Below are positions 24,460-31,958 of a stretch of 36,204 nucleotides of DNA, one piece after another. The notes under the pieces are model-generated. The model saw only the letters and a list, made by a program, of their open reading frames with translations, made no database searches and was not told the origin of the DNA. Source of the stretch: RUG420 sp045642465 (GTDB lineage: Bacteria > Bacillota > Clostridia > Oscillospirales > Acutalibacteraceae); assembly GCA_045642465.1 (NCBI GenBank), contig JAZUIY010000005.1:1-36204 (forward strand). The letters run 5' to 3'. The position numbers and the translations under genes were made by a program. Each line of letters opens with the position of its first letter. Position 1 is the first letter of the stretch.

Positions 24460-25296
24460 ATGAGTAAAGACAGTTACATTGGCGTGTTTGACTCCGGTAT
24501 CGGCGGTCTTTCCGTGGTAAAGAGTCTCATGGATTTAATGCCCAATGAAAACATCATCTACTTTGGTGACACTGCCCGGGTTCCATACGGTACCCGTTCC
24601 AAAGCGCAGATCATCAAATACGTTTATGATGATGTAGCTTTCCTGCGCCAATTTGACTTAAAAGCCATTGTCATTGCCTGCAACACGGCTGACTCTGTTG
24701 CCAGAGCAAGGGTAGAAAAAGTTTATAAAGATTTGCCATTCTACGGCGTGGTAGAACCGGCGTCTGCTTTGGCAGCCCGCACCACCAAAGGAACCATCGG
24801 TGTCATTGCTACCAATGCCACCATTAAGAGCAAGGCATATGAAACCGCCATTGCCCGTTATAATCCAGTAGCAACGGTTATTCCGAAGGCCTGTCCGCTT
24901 TTGGTACCGCTGGTAGAAAACGGTAGAATCTCCAAAGAGGATATCGTTGTAGTATCTGTCTTGAAAGAATACCTGGATCCAATGGTAGCTCAGGGAATGG
25001 ACACCCTGATTCTGGGCTGTACCCATTACCCATTGCTGCAGCCAATCATTGAAGAACTGTATCCGGAACTGAATATAGTTAGCTCCAGTCATGCTGCTGC
25101 TGAAAACGTCATGCTCAACTTGAAAGAAGACAACATGATGAGCAATGTGGAAGGCTACATCCACAAATATTATGTATCGGATGAGCCGGATAACTTTGAA
25201 GCCAATGCTCGTCTCTTCTTAGGCGCCTCCTTTGACGGCACGGTTGAGCAGGTTGACGTGGAAAGAAGATTCAAACTTACTCCGAAACTCAAATAA
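24460..25296 (+). CDS. murI: Glutamate racemase MurI
   Basis: MurI interconverts L- and D-glutamate, supplying MurD. The 278-residue protein has the cofactor-free racemase signatures: VFDSGIGGLSV at the start, the two catalytic cysteines C74 (VIACNTADS) and C187 (LGCTHYPLL), and DTARVPYGTRS near 37. All catalytic residues are intact. AAGGAAGG precedes the ATG. A strong terminator 37 bases after the stop ends the GH3-murD-murI cluster. Confidence 0.97.
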   Translation: MSKDSYIGVFDSGIGGLSVVKSLMDLMPNENIIYFGDTARVPYGTRSKAQIIKYVYDDVAFLRQFDLKAIVIACNTADSVARARVEKVYKDLPFYGVVEPASALAARTTKGTIGVIATNATIKSKAYETAIARYNPVATVIPKACPLLVPLVENGRISKEDIVVVSVLKEYLDPMVAQGMDTLILGCTHYPLLQPIIEELYPELNIVSSSHAAAENVMLNLKEDNMMSNVEGYIHKYYVSDEPDNFEANARLFLGASFDGTVEQVDVERRFKLTPKLK

Positions 25297-25332
25297 TGAG
25301 CACGCGATTTGAGCACGTGAGCAGAGAAAAAT

Positions 25333-25361
25333 AAAAAGCCAGTCCATTGGACTGGCTTTTT
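25333..25361 (+). terminator. Terminator of murI
   Basis: AAAAAGCCAGTCC-ATT-GGACTGGCTTTTT, followed by ATTTTC. Confidence 0.9.
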
Positions 25362-25406
25362 ATTTTCTATGATGCATTTTCTGTGCTTGGGCTTTGTTGT
25401 ACCGCA

Positions 25407-25644
25407 ATTTCACGCGAGTTTCACGCGGAATGTGAGTGTCGGCGAGTTCTGCGTGAAAAAAGCGGGCTAAAGCCGAAGGAAGAGGCACGGATTTCACGCG
25501 AGTTTCACGCGGAATGCAGGTGTCGGCGAGTTCTGCGTGAAAAAGCGGGCTTAAGCTGGTAAAAAGAGGAGTTAAAGCCGGCAAAAGAAGTGCAAATTTC
25601 ACGCAAGATATGGGAATCTTTGCATTTCACGTGAAGTGGGCATA
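25407..25644. repeat. 84-bp tandem repeat with internal hairpins, two and a half copies
   Basis: Unit 1 starts at 25407 and unit 2 at 25491, exactly 84 bp apart, each with ATTTCACGCGAG, then a hairpin: TTTCACGCGGAA, 16-base loop, TTCTGCGTGAAA (25419-25458 and 25503-25542; one wobble position). A partial third copy begins at 25596 (ATTTCACGCAAG) and includes the palindrome TTCACGTGAA at 25626-25635. The open frames across it are repetitive and lack ribosome binding sites, so I do not call genes. The structure suggests a dispersed palindromic intergenic repeat family. Together with the murI terminator this fills the gap 25297-25644. Confidence 0.8.
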
Positions 25645-26481
25645 TCAGAGGAGGGAGGAACTGAATCGCCATTCCAGTTTGGAACGGATGTCGGAGGGAT
25701 TGAACCAAAGGTTGTCAGATTCAAAGGAGCAGAGAAAACGGTCTCCCATGAAAAATCCTGCCTGCTCGTAAGTTGCAATTTTTCGGAGGGCTTTTGTGGC
25801 ATACTCGCTGTTGCTCATTAGGCCAAAGTGTTCGTAGTACACTTCTACTTTTTGATTGATGTCTAAAATAGTGAAATCGGGATAAAAAGTGGTGCGCCCT
25901 ATGGTTAGCGGCTTTTCGTATTTGTAAGGCAGCCCAAGCTGGATTAGGATGTTGGAAATAATATATTCCGATTTAGAACGCATGGATTGACCGTTTTGGT
26001 TTACGTATTCGCTCTGCTCTTCTTCGAAAGGGAGCCCGGTATACGGTTCGGAAAACCAGCGCTTAGCGAATTCATTTGCTGGAAGATAATTCGTTTGAAT
26101 AAAAGGCTTTAGTGCATCCGGAATCTTTTCGAATGCGGACTCTAAAGATGGCGGCTCTATAGGGAATCGCTTTTCCAAATATCTTTGGTTTTGAATGGCA
26201 ATTTTTAGGAGCTGCTGGTTGTATCGCTTTTGGGCAAGACTAGTAATGAGTTCGGTGTTCTCGGGAGAAAGGTATTGTCGCGTGCCAACGGAGGAGACGT
26301 GATAATAGTAGTTCCTTTGGCTTCCTTGGTGCGTATGTATTGTCCCTTCCGGGGCGATATAGATGTCATCTTTCAATTGCTTAATGAGCGTTTCTAATTC
26401 AGCAATTTGTAATGTGCCAATGGAAGAATTGGTATCTTGAGGGTTAAGGCTTTTCTTGCTGTCAAAATAAAAAGTGGCCAT
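25645..26481 (-). CDS. Hypothetical protein with a PD-(D/E)XK nuclease-like C-terminus
   Basis: The 278-residue protein has no signal peptide. Its first half is helical and unassigned. The second half has the layout of a restriction-endonuclease-like core: SMRSKSEYIISNILIQLGLP (Glu172 on the first helix), TTFYPDFTIL (Asp202) and KVEVYYEHFG (Glu213 and Glu217). A 'lrSKsE...YPDF....E.YWEHFG' pattern recurs in uncharacterised proteins of Clostridia; no activity is known to me. The gene is AT-richer than its neighbours and stands between the nrdD operon and an intergenic repeat, which hints at acquisition. AGGAGGT precedes the ATG. No methyltransferase or helicase partner is adjacent. Confidence 0.6.
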   Translation of the reverse strand: MATFYFDSKKSLNPQDTNSSIGTLQIAELETLIKQLKDDIYIAPEGTIHTHQGSQRNYYYHVSSVGTRQYLSPENTELITSLAQKRYNQQLLKIAIQNQRYLEKRFPIEPPSLESAFEKIPDALKPFIQTNYLPANEFAKRWFSEPYTGLPFEEEQSEYVNQNGQSMRSKSEYIISNILIQLGLPYKYEKPLTIGRTTFYPDFTILDINQKVEVYYEHFGLMSNSEYATKALRKIATYEQAGFFMGDRFLCSFESDNLWFNPSDIRSKLEWRFSSSLL

Positions 26482-26539
26482 TTTGGACCTCCTAAAATAG
26501 AATTTCCCAAATAGCCACCACGACTATATGATAATAAAT

Positions 26540-27553
26540 TTAGATTTTAACGTCCAGCATATTGTCGGCTGAGAGCGGGCGTGCACCGGATTCAATACTC
26601 TTGATGACTTCCGTAATGCTCTTGTTGGTTGGGGTTGGAACGCCAAGTTCAGTTCCTTTCCTTGCCAGATATCCGTTCATGATATCAATTTCTGTTGGTG
26701 CTTTGGCCCGGAGAGATTGAAGGGTAGATGGAATTACATTTCCGGATCCGCCCACTTTCCAAGCAAGCCGGATGAAGTTGCCCCAGAAGGCATCCCAAAG
26801 AACGCCGTCACGGGAACCGATGAACTGGAACTTTGGCATGATGTTGAATCTTGCTACATCAATGTTCATGGCTTTGGCCACAGCACATCCTTCGCGGATA
26901 ATATTCATAACCACCTGACGGGCCTTCTTGGTTTCCAACATGGAACCGACTGTGGTGTCAGTAACACTGGCAATGGCGTTGATGCAGGAGTTGAAGATGA
27001 GCTTGGCGAAGAGGTTACCTACCACATCTTCTTTGATTTCGGTTTTAATAACGGTATTCAAAACCTTCTGCAGTTCATCCAAAGCAGCAGGGTGATATCC
27101 ATTTGGCATGCCAATCAGGAACTGAGAAATGGCGGTGACATCTACTTTGTTTACGGCTAGGCGGGTGGCGCTGAGGCTAATCATAACCCCAACGGTGCGC
27201 TTTTCACCGACCACGTCAGAGAGCAAATCCATGCACAGGCCGTTTTGCAGAGAAACCACCAAAGCATCTTCTGTAAGGTAAGGAAGCAGGGCCTTGGCCA
27301 TGGGCTGCAACTGCTGATACTTGGTGGCAATGAGGGCAATGTCATATTGTCCTTCTAAGTCATCTACAGAGGGAACAGCGTTGAGTTTTACGCAGCGGTC
27401 TCCATAAAGACCGGTTAAAAAGTAGCCGTCTTTCTTGATGAGCGATGCAGCTTCATCGCCATGAACAACGACGTCCACGTCATATCCATTTTCCTGCAAC
27501 ATGGCAGCTACTGTGCCGCCGATACTACCGGCACCTACCAGTACAATACGCAT
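26540..27553 (-). CDS. Ketopantoate reductase (ApbA/PanE) family oxidoreductase
   Basis: The 337-residue protein starts with the dinucleotide-binding loop IVLVGAGSIGGTVAAML and continues DIALIATKYQQLQPM and VVSLQNGL, typical of the PanE family; the C-terminal helical domain (NLFAKLIFNSCINAIASVT near 185) contains the family Lys/Asn/Ser active-site region. PanE reduces 2-dehydropantoate to pantoate with NADPH in coenzyme A synthesis, but many paralogs act on other 2-keto acids, and no other pantothenate gene is near. It is 11 bases downstream of trxB in the nrdD operon. A role in CoA synthesis is possible but not shown. Confidence 0.85.
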   Translation of the reverse strand: MRIVLVGAGSIGGTVAAMLQENGYDVDVVVHGDEAASLIKKDGYFLTGLYGDRCVKLNAVPSVDDLEGQYDIALIATKYQQLQPMAKALLPYLTEDALVVSLQNGLCMDLLSDVVGEKRTVGVMISLSATRLAVNKVDVTAISQFLIGMPNGYHPAALDELQKVLNTVIKTEIKEDVVGNLFAKLIFNSCINAIASVTDTTVGSMLETKKARQVVMNIIREGCAVAKAMNIDVARFNIMPKFQFIGSRDGVLWDAFWGNFIRLAWKVGGSGNVIPSTLQSLRAKAPTEIDIMNGYLARKGTELGVPTPTNKSITEVIKSIESGARPLSADNMLDVKI

Positions 27554-27564
27554 GGCGGGCCTCC

Positions 27565-28467
27565 TTAGTTGTCAATGAACTTGCAGGCAGCCAGTGCGGC
27601 AACGGCGCCGTCTGCTGCTGCGGTGGTAACCTGACGGATGGCCTTGGAACGGCAGTCTCCGGCAACAAAAATGCCAGGGGTTTTGGTAACGCAGGTTTCA
27701 TCTGCATCCACATAACCGTAGTCGTTCAAATCAGCGTACTTGGCGAAGGGTTCGTTTTGTGGAATGAGACCAACTGCAAGGAACAGGCCGTCCAAAGCAT
27801 ATTCTGCTTCGGCACCGTCTGCCTGGGCTTTGGTCTTTACGCCGTTCAATTCCCGGTCTCCAAGATATTCGGATACCAGGGTGCCAAGATGCACTTCTAC
27901 ATTGTCCTTGGCCAGTAACTGGTCTTGCAGTTTCTGTTCTCCGGTGAGGTAAGGCAAATCCTGGAACACGATGACTTTTGCAGCCAGTTCAGAAAGCAGC
28001 AGGGCTTCCTGCAGGGCGGAGTTCCCGCCGCCAACTACGCCGACAACCTTGTTTTTGTAGAAGGCGCCGTCGCATACAGCGCAGAAGGAGATACCATTTC
28101 CAATGAAATCTTCTTCCTTCGGCAGGTGTAAGCCTCTATGCTTGCAGCCAGTGGCAATGATAACTGCCTTGGCTTCGTATTCGCCATATTCGGTGGCCAC
28201 CACTTTGGTGTCACCGTCCCGGATTTCCATCACTTCAGCTGCTTCGAATTCTGCGCCCTGGGCCAGCACCTGATCTACCATCTTGTCGGCGAATTCATTG
28301 CCGGAAAGGCATTCGAAGCCCGGAATATTTTCAACCTTTGGGGACAGGGTGATCTGTCCGCCAAATGCCCCTTTTTCAATAACCAGAACGGACTTGTTGG
28401 CCCTTCCGGCATAAAGGGCGGCAGTCAGCCCCGCAGGGCCGCTGCCGATAATAATTAAGTCATACAT
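27565..28467 (-). CDS. trxB: Thioredoxin reductase-like flavoprotein
   Basis: A 300-residue low-molecular-weight TrxB fold. It has FAD motif IIGSGPAGLTAALYAGRA at 6-23, the redox pair CAVC at 129-132 (CxxC followed by DGAFYKN), the second nucleotide loop VGGGNSALQEA at 145-155 and the C-terminal FAD motif GIFVAGDCRSKAIRQVTTAAADG. The HRRxxxR segment that binds the NADPH 2'-phosphate is missing; the equivalent strand reads VIVFQDLPYLTGEQK. Cofactor use may therefore differ (NADH or another donor such as ferredoxin). It is 25 bases after nrdD, whose product ends in a redoxin domain with CPNC, the natural substrate candidate. Confidence 0.88.
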   Translation of the reverse strand: MYDLIIIGSGPAGLTAALYAGRANKSVLVIEKGAFGGQITLSPKVENIPGFECLSGNEFADKMVDQVLAQGAEFEAAEVMEIRDGDTKVVATEYGEYEAKAVIIATGCKHRGLHLPKEEDFIGNGISFCAVCDGAFYKNKVVGVVGGGNSALQEALLLSELAAKVIVFQDLPYLTGEQKLQDQLLAKDNVEVHLGTLVSEYLGDRELNGVKTKAQADGAEAEYALDGLFLAVGLIPQNEPFAKYADLNDYGYVDADETCVTKTPGIFVAGDCRSKAIRQVTTAAADGAVAALAACKFIDN

Positions 28468-28492
28468 TTGTTAATTACACCCTTTTTCCTGA

Positions 28493-30865
28493 TTACAGGT
28501 TCAGCATCTTCTTGATTTCAGAAACGCCGGTATACTTGGTGATTTCGCCGTTTTCAACCACAGCAAGGGTTGGGGCCTGACGGATACCGAATGCTTCAGC
28601 CATTTCAGGATTGTCGTTGGCAAGAATGGTTTCATAAACAAAACCTTCCTTATCCAAAGTGGCCTTTGCAATCTTGCAGTTCGGGCAAGTTGCGGTGGTG
28701 AAGAGGAATGCACCGTTCTTAAGTGTGCTGGATTCTTCTTCAGCCGGAGCAGCAGCTTCGGTCTTAGCAACCGGGCCGTGGGTCAGCTTGGAATTGCCAA
28801 TGTCATAGGTCTTTCTGTCTTTGAATTCCTGAGACTTACCATCGTTCCAGTTCTGAACCGGTCTGTAGTAACCGGTGATTCTGGAATAAACTTCGGTGGT
28901 AGCGCCACAGTCAGGGCAGGTATAAACTTCACCGGCAATGTAGCCGTGGTTCTTACATACGGAGTAGGTCGGGGACATGGTGTAGTAAGGAAGTCTATAG
29001 TTTTCAGCAATCTTTCTAACCAGAGCAGCGGTGGACTGCCAGTCAGGAAGTTTTTCACCTAAGAAGGCATGGAATACCGTACCGGAGGTGTAAAGAGTCT
29101 GCAGGTTATCCTGGATATCCAGTGCAGTGAAGATGTCTTCGGTAAAGCCTACCGGAAGGTGAGAAGAGTTGGTGTAGTAAGGAGCGTCGCCCTTTTCCTT
29201 GGCAGCAGTAATGATGTCAGGGAAGCGCTTCAAGTCGTGCTTAGCAAGGCGGTAAGAAGTGGATTCTGCTGGGGTTGCTTCCAAGTTGTAAAGGTCGCCG
29301 TATTCTTCCTGATAGTCAGAAAGACGTTCTCTCATGTGGTTGAGAACCTTTTCGGTGAAGTCCTGAGCTTCCTTGGTGGTCAGGTCCTTCTGGATCCAGT
29401 TAGCGTTGAGGCAAGCTTCGTTCATACCAACCAAACCGATGGTGGAGAAGTGGTTGTTGAAGGTGCCGAGGTAACGCTTGGTGTATGGATACAAGCCGTT
29501 GTCAAGCAGCTTAGTAATAACGGTACGCTTTACCTTGAGGGAACGAGCTGCAATATCCATGAGCTTGTCCAAACGAGCGAAGAAGTCTTCTTCGTCCTTA
29601 GCAAGGTAACCGATACGAGGCATGTTAATGGTAACAACGCCGACGGAACCGGTGGATTCACCACTGCCGAAGAAACCACCGGACTTTTTGCGGAGTTCAC
29701 GAAGGTCCAGACGGAGACGGCAGCACATGGAACGAACGTCGGATGGTTCCATGTCGGAGTTGATGTAGTTTGAGAAGTAAGGAGTACCATACTTAGCGGT
29801 CATTTCGAAGAGCAGCTTGTTGTTTTCGGTTTCAGACCAGTCAAAGTTCTTGGTAATGGAGTAAGTAGGAATTGGATACTGGAAGCCACGGCCGTTGGCG
29901 TCGCCTTCAATCATGATTTCAATAAATGCCTTATTGATCATGTCCATTTCTGCTTTACAGTCTTTATATTTGAAGTCCATTTCCTTGCCGCCAACAATGG
30001 CGTTGAGTTCAGCAAGGTCAGCAGGAACAACCCAGTCCAAAGTAATGTTGGTGAATGGAGACTGGGTACCCCATCTAGATGGAGTGTTTACGCCATAGAT
30101 GAAGGACTGGATGCACTGCTTTACTTCTTTATAGTCAAGGTTGTCTACCTTGACGAACGGAGCAAGGTAGGTGTCGAAGGAAGAGAATGCCTGAGCGCCG
30201 GCCCATTCGTTCTGCATGATACCGAGGAAGTTAACCATCTGGTTGCAGAGGGTGGAAAGGTGGGAAGCCGGAGCGGAGGTGATTTTTCCAGGTACGCCGC
30301 CGAGACCTTCCTGAATTAACTGCTTAAGGGACCAACCTGCGCAGTAACCGGTCAGCATGGAAAGGTCATGAATGTGAATATCAGCGTTGCGATGTGCGTT
30401 GCCAATTTCATCATCATAAACTTCAGACAGCCAGTAGTTTGCGGTGATGGCACCGGAGTTGGAAAGGATCAAACCACCTACGGAGTAAGTAACGGTGGAA
30501 TTTTCTTTTACACGCCAGTCGTTGATCTGAAGATAGTCATCAATGGTCTTGCGGTAGTCCAGCATGGAAGTGCTGAGGTTACGGAGTTTTTCTCTCTGCT
30601 TTCTGTAGAGAATGTATGCCTTGGCAACATCGTCGTAACCGCCGCGGATCAATACGGATTCTACGGAGTCCTGGATGTCTTCTACGGCAATGGCACCGTC
30701 TTTGATTTTTGGTTCAAAATCAGCGGTAACCTTCAAAGCAAGGAAGTCAATGGTATCTGGGTGATACTGACGTTCGCAAGCTTCAAATGCCAGGGTAATG
30801 GCATCTTTGATTTTGGTGAGGGTAAAGTCTACGACTTTGCCGTCTCGTTTTAAAACGCTATACAT
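28493..30865 (-). CDS. nrdD: Anaerobic ribonucleoside-triphosphate reductase with fused C-terminal redoxin domain
   Basis: This class III enzyme makes dNTPs from NTPs without oxygen, using a glycyl radical. From the ATG at 30865 (AAGGGG upstream) it has 790 residues; a longer frame would read through the promoter. Residues 1-90 are an ATP cone (MYSVLKRDGKVVDFTLTKIK). The catalytic barrel holds SMCCRLRLDLREL and GLVGMNEACLN. The zinc site is CKNHGYIAGEVYTCPDCG, and RITGYYRPV contains the radical Gly665. After an Ala/Glu-rich linker, residues about 712-790 form a thioredoxin/glutaredoxin-like domain with CPNC at 727-730 and the cis-Pro in RQAPTLAVV. The fusion suggests a built-in dithiol donor fed by the adjacent trxB. 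NrdR boxes control it. Confidence 0.96.
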   Translation of the reverse strand: MYSVLKRDGKVVDFTLTKIKDAITLAFEACERQYHPDTIDFLALKVTADFEPKIKDGAIAVEDIQDSVESVLIRGGYDDVAKAYILYRKQREKLRNLSTSMLDYRKTIDDYLQINDWRVKENSTVTYSVGGLILSNSGAITANYWLSEVYDDEIGNAHRNADIHIHDLSMLTGYCAGWSLKQLIQEGLGGVPGKITSAPASHLSTLCNQMVNFLGIMQNEWAGAQAFSSFDTYLAPFVKVDNLDYKEVKQCIQSFIYGVNTPSRWGTQSPFTNITLDWVVPADLAELNAIVGGKEMDFKYKDCKAEMDMINKAFIEIMIEGDANGRGFQYPIPTYSITKNFDWSETENNKLLFEMTAKYGTPYFSNYINSDMEPSDVRSMCCRLRLDLRELRKKSGGFFGSGESTGSVGVVTINMPRIGYLAKDEEDFFARLDKLMDIAARSLKVKRTVITKLLDNGLYPYTKRYLGTFNNHFSTIGLVGMNEACLNANWIQKDLTTKEAQDFTEKVLNHMRERLSDYQEEYGDLYNLEATPAESTSYRLAKHDLKRFPDIITAAKEKGDAPYYTNSSHLPVGFTEDIFTALDIQDNLQTLYTSGTVFHAFLGEKLPDWQSTAALVRKIAENYRLPYYTMSPTYSVCKNHGYIAGEVYTCPDCGATTEVYSRITGYYRPVQNWNDGKSQEFKDRKTYDIGNSKLTHGPVAKTEAAAPAEEESSTLKNGAFLFTTATCPNCKIAKATLDKEGFVYETILANDNPEMAEAFGIRQAPTLAVVENGEITKYTGVSEIKKMLNL

Positions 30866-30907
30866 AATTTTCCCCTTCTCATAGATGTGTAGTTCATAAC
30901 ATATTAC

Positions 30908-30936
30908 AGTATACCAAAGATTTTGTGCTATCACAA
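30908..30936 (-). promoter_or_regulatory. Promoter of the nrdD operon
   Basis: On the minus strand TTGTGA (30931-30936), 17 bases, TATACT (30908-30913), about 43 bases before the nrdD start. The proximal NrdR box fills the spacer. Confidence 0.65.
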
Positions 30937-30960
30937 GGAGCAAAACACAATATCTTGTGT
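30913..30960 (-). promoter_or_regulatory. Pair of NrdR boxes
   Basis: The distal box at 30945-30960, ACACAATATCTTGTGT, is a perfect match to the 16-bp NrdR consensus. The proximal box at 30913-30928 is a weaker match (about 12 of 16 on the minus strand). Their starts are 32 bp apart, three helical turns, the usual arrangement. NrdR represses nrd genes when dATP is high; no nrdR gene lies in the window. Confidence 0.85.
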
Positions 30961-31017
30961 TTTTATCATTTCCAGCACAAAAGTGGAGAAAATAAGTGCA
31001 GAAATGGTCAAAATCCA

Positions 31018-31043
31018 TAAAAAATAGCCGGTTTTCACCGGCT
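31018..31043 (-). terminator. Terminator between nrdG and nrdD (second)
   Basis: On the minus strand AGCCGGT-GAAA-ACCGGCT is followed by ATTTTTT. Confidence 0.75.
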
Positions 31044-31091
31044 TTCGAGGGTGGGCGCCCCACTTTTCCCACATTATTTGGTACAAATTGC

Positions 31092-31140
31092 AAAAAAGAA
31101 ACCCAAGATATAGTGGTTGGTCACCACAGTAACTTGGGGT
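31092..31140 (-). terminator. Terminator of nrdG (first)
   Basis: On the minus strand a two-part stem (CCCAAG with CTTGGG, and inside it GTGGT with ACCAC) is followed by TTTCTTTTTT. With the hairpin at 31018-31043 it separates nrdG from nrdD, which has its own promoter. Confidence 0.75.
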
Positions 31141-31149
31141 TCAATCGGG

Positions 31150-31851
31150 TTAATCTATACCACGGATGGAAACGGAAGGAAGATACGCTCCCGCAGCCTC
31201 TGCCATGGCCTTTAAGGTGTCTTTTCCGGCTTCATGGAGTTCTTCGGCGTTGCCAATTAAGTTGCCACTGTCGGTAAAGTTCTGTAAGAAGTACCTTGGA
31301 CAGCCTTGAATCCATTGGGCAATCTTTTCAATGTCTTCCACGGTATGGAATTCCTTCACCACGGTGGTGCGGAATTCATAGTCCACATGGTTTTCCTTTA
31401 AATAAGCAACGGTTTCTTCCACCGGTGCCAAATCAAAGTTTGGAATTCCTACGGTTTCCGCATATTTTTCCTTACAGTTTTTAATGTCTATGGCCACATA
31501 ATCTACCAGGCCTTCTTCTACCAGTTCCTTTAACATGGCAGGGAAGCAGCCATTGGTATCCAGTTTTACCAAAAGCCCAATGTCCTTACATTTCTGAATA
31601 AAGGACTTCATGTCCTGCTGCAACAGTGGCTCTCCGCCGGTAACGCAAATGCCGTCTAGCATATTTTTCCGCTGTTCTAGGTAGGTAAGGATTTCCGATT
31701 CATCAAATGCGTCTTCCGGGTGAAGATCTGTTACCAGCAATGCATTGTGGCAAAACGGGCAGCGCAGGTTGCAGCCACCGGTAAATGCAGTACATGCCAC
31801 TTTCCCAGGGAAGTCCAGCATGGTCATCTTTTGAAAACCGTGGAATTTCAT
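31150..31851 (-). CDS. nrdG: Anaerobic ribonucleotide reductase activating protein (radical SAM)
   Basis: This enzyme uses a 4Fe-4S cluster and S-adenosylmethionine to generate the glycyl radical on NrdD. The 233-residue protein has the CxxxCxxC cluster motif at C27, C31, C34 (GGCNLRCPFCHNALL) and the SAM-binding GGEPLLQ near 79. The start MKFHGFQKMTMLDFPGKVAC is typical of the longer NrdG/'YjjW-like' form found in Clostridia. It precedes nrdD but is separated by two terminators, so the two genes are transcribed separately. The activase/reductase proximity supports the assignment. Confidence 0.92.
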   Translation of the reverse strand: MKFHGFQKMTMLDFPGKVACTAFTGGCNLRCPFCHNALLVTDLHPEDAFDESEILTYLEQRKNMLDGICVTGGEPLLQQDMKSFIQKCKDIGLLVKLDTNGCFPAMLKELVEEGLVDYVAIDIKNCKEKYAETVGIPNFDLAPVEETVAYLKENHVDYEFRTTVVKEFHTVEDIEKIAQWIQGCPRYFLQNFTDSGNLIGNAEELHEAGKDTLKAMAEAAGAYLPSVSIRGID

Positions 31852-31897
31852 GAAGTCACCTCGTGTGAATGATAAAGATATTATAGCAGATTATCAC

Positions 31898-31926
31898 TTG
31901 TGTCTAAATAAGCACCTTATTATAAT
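31898..31926 (+). promoter_or_regulatory. Promoter of the cysteine synthase-like gene
   Basis: TTGTGT (31898-31903), 17 bases, TATAAT (31921-31926), 32 bases before the ATG. Confidence 0.6.
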
Positions 31927-31958
31927 AGTCAAGAAATCTTTTTACGAGGCGAAATCAA

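Noticed and set aside
25360..25602. Repetitive open frame (FHAELADT...PRETRVK twice)
   Set aside because: It is only the translation of the 84-bp hairpin repeat, has no ribosome binding site and overlaps the murI terminator.
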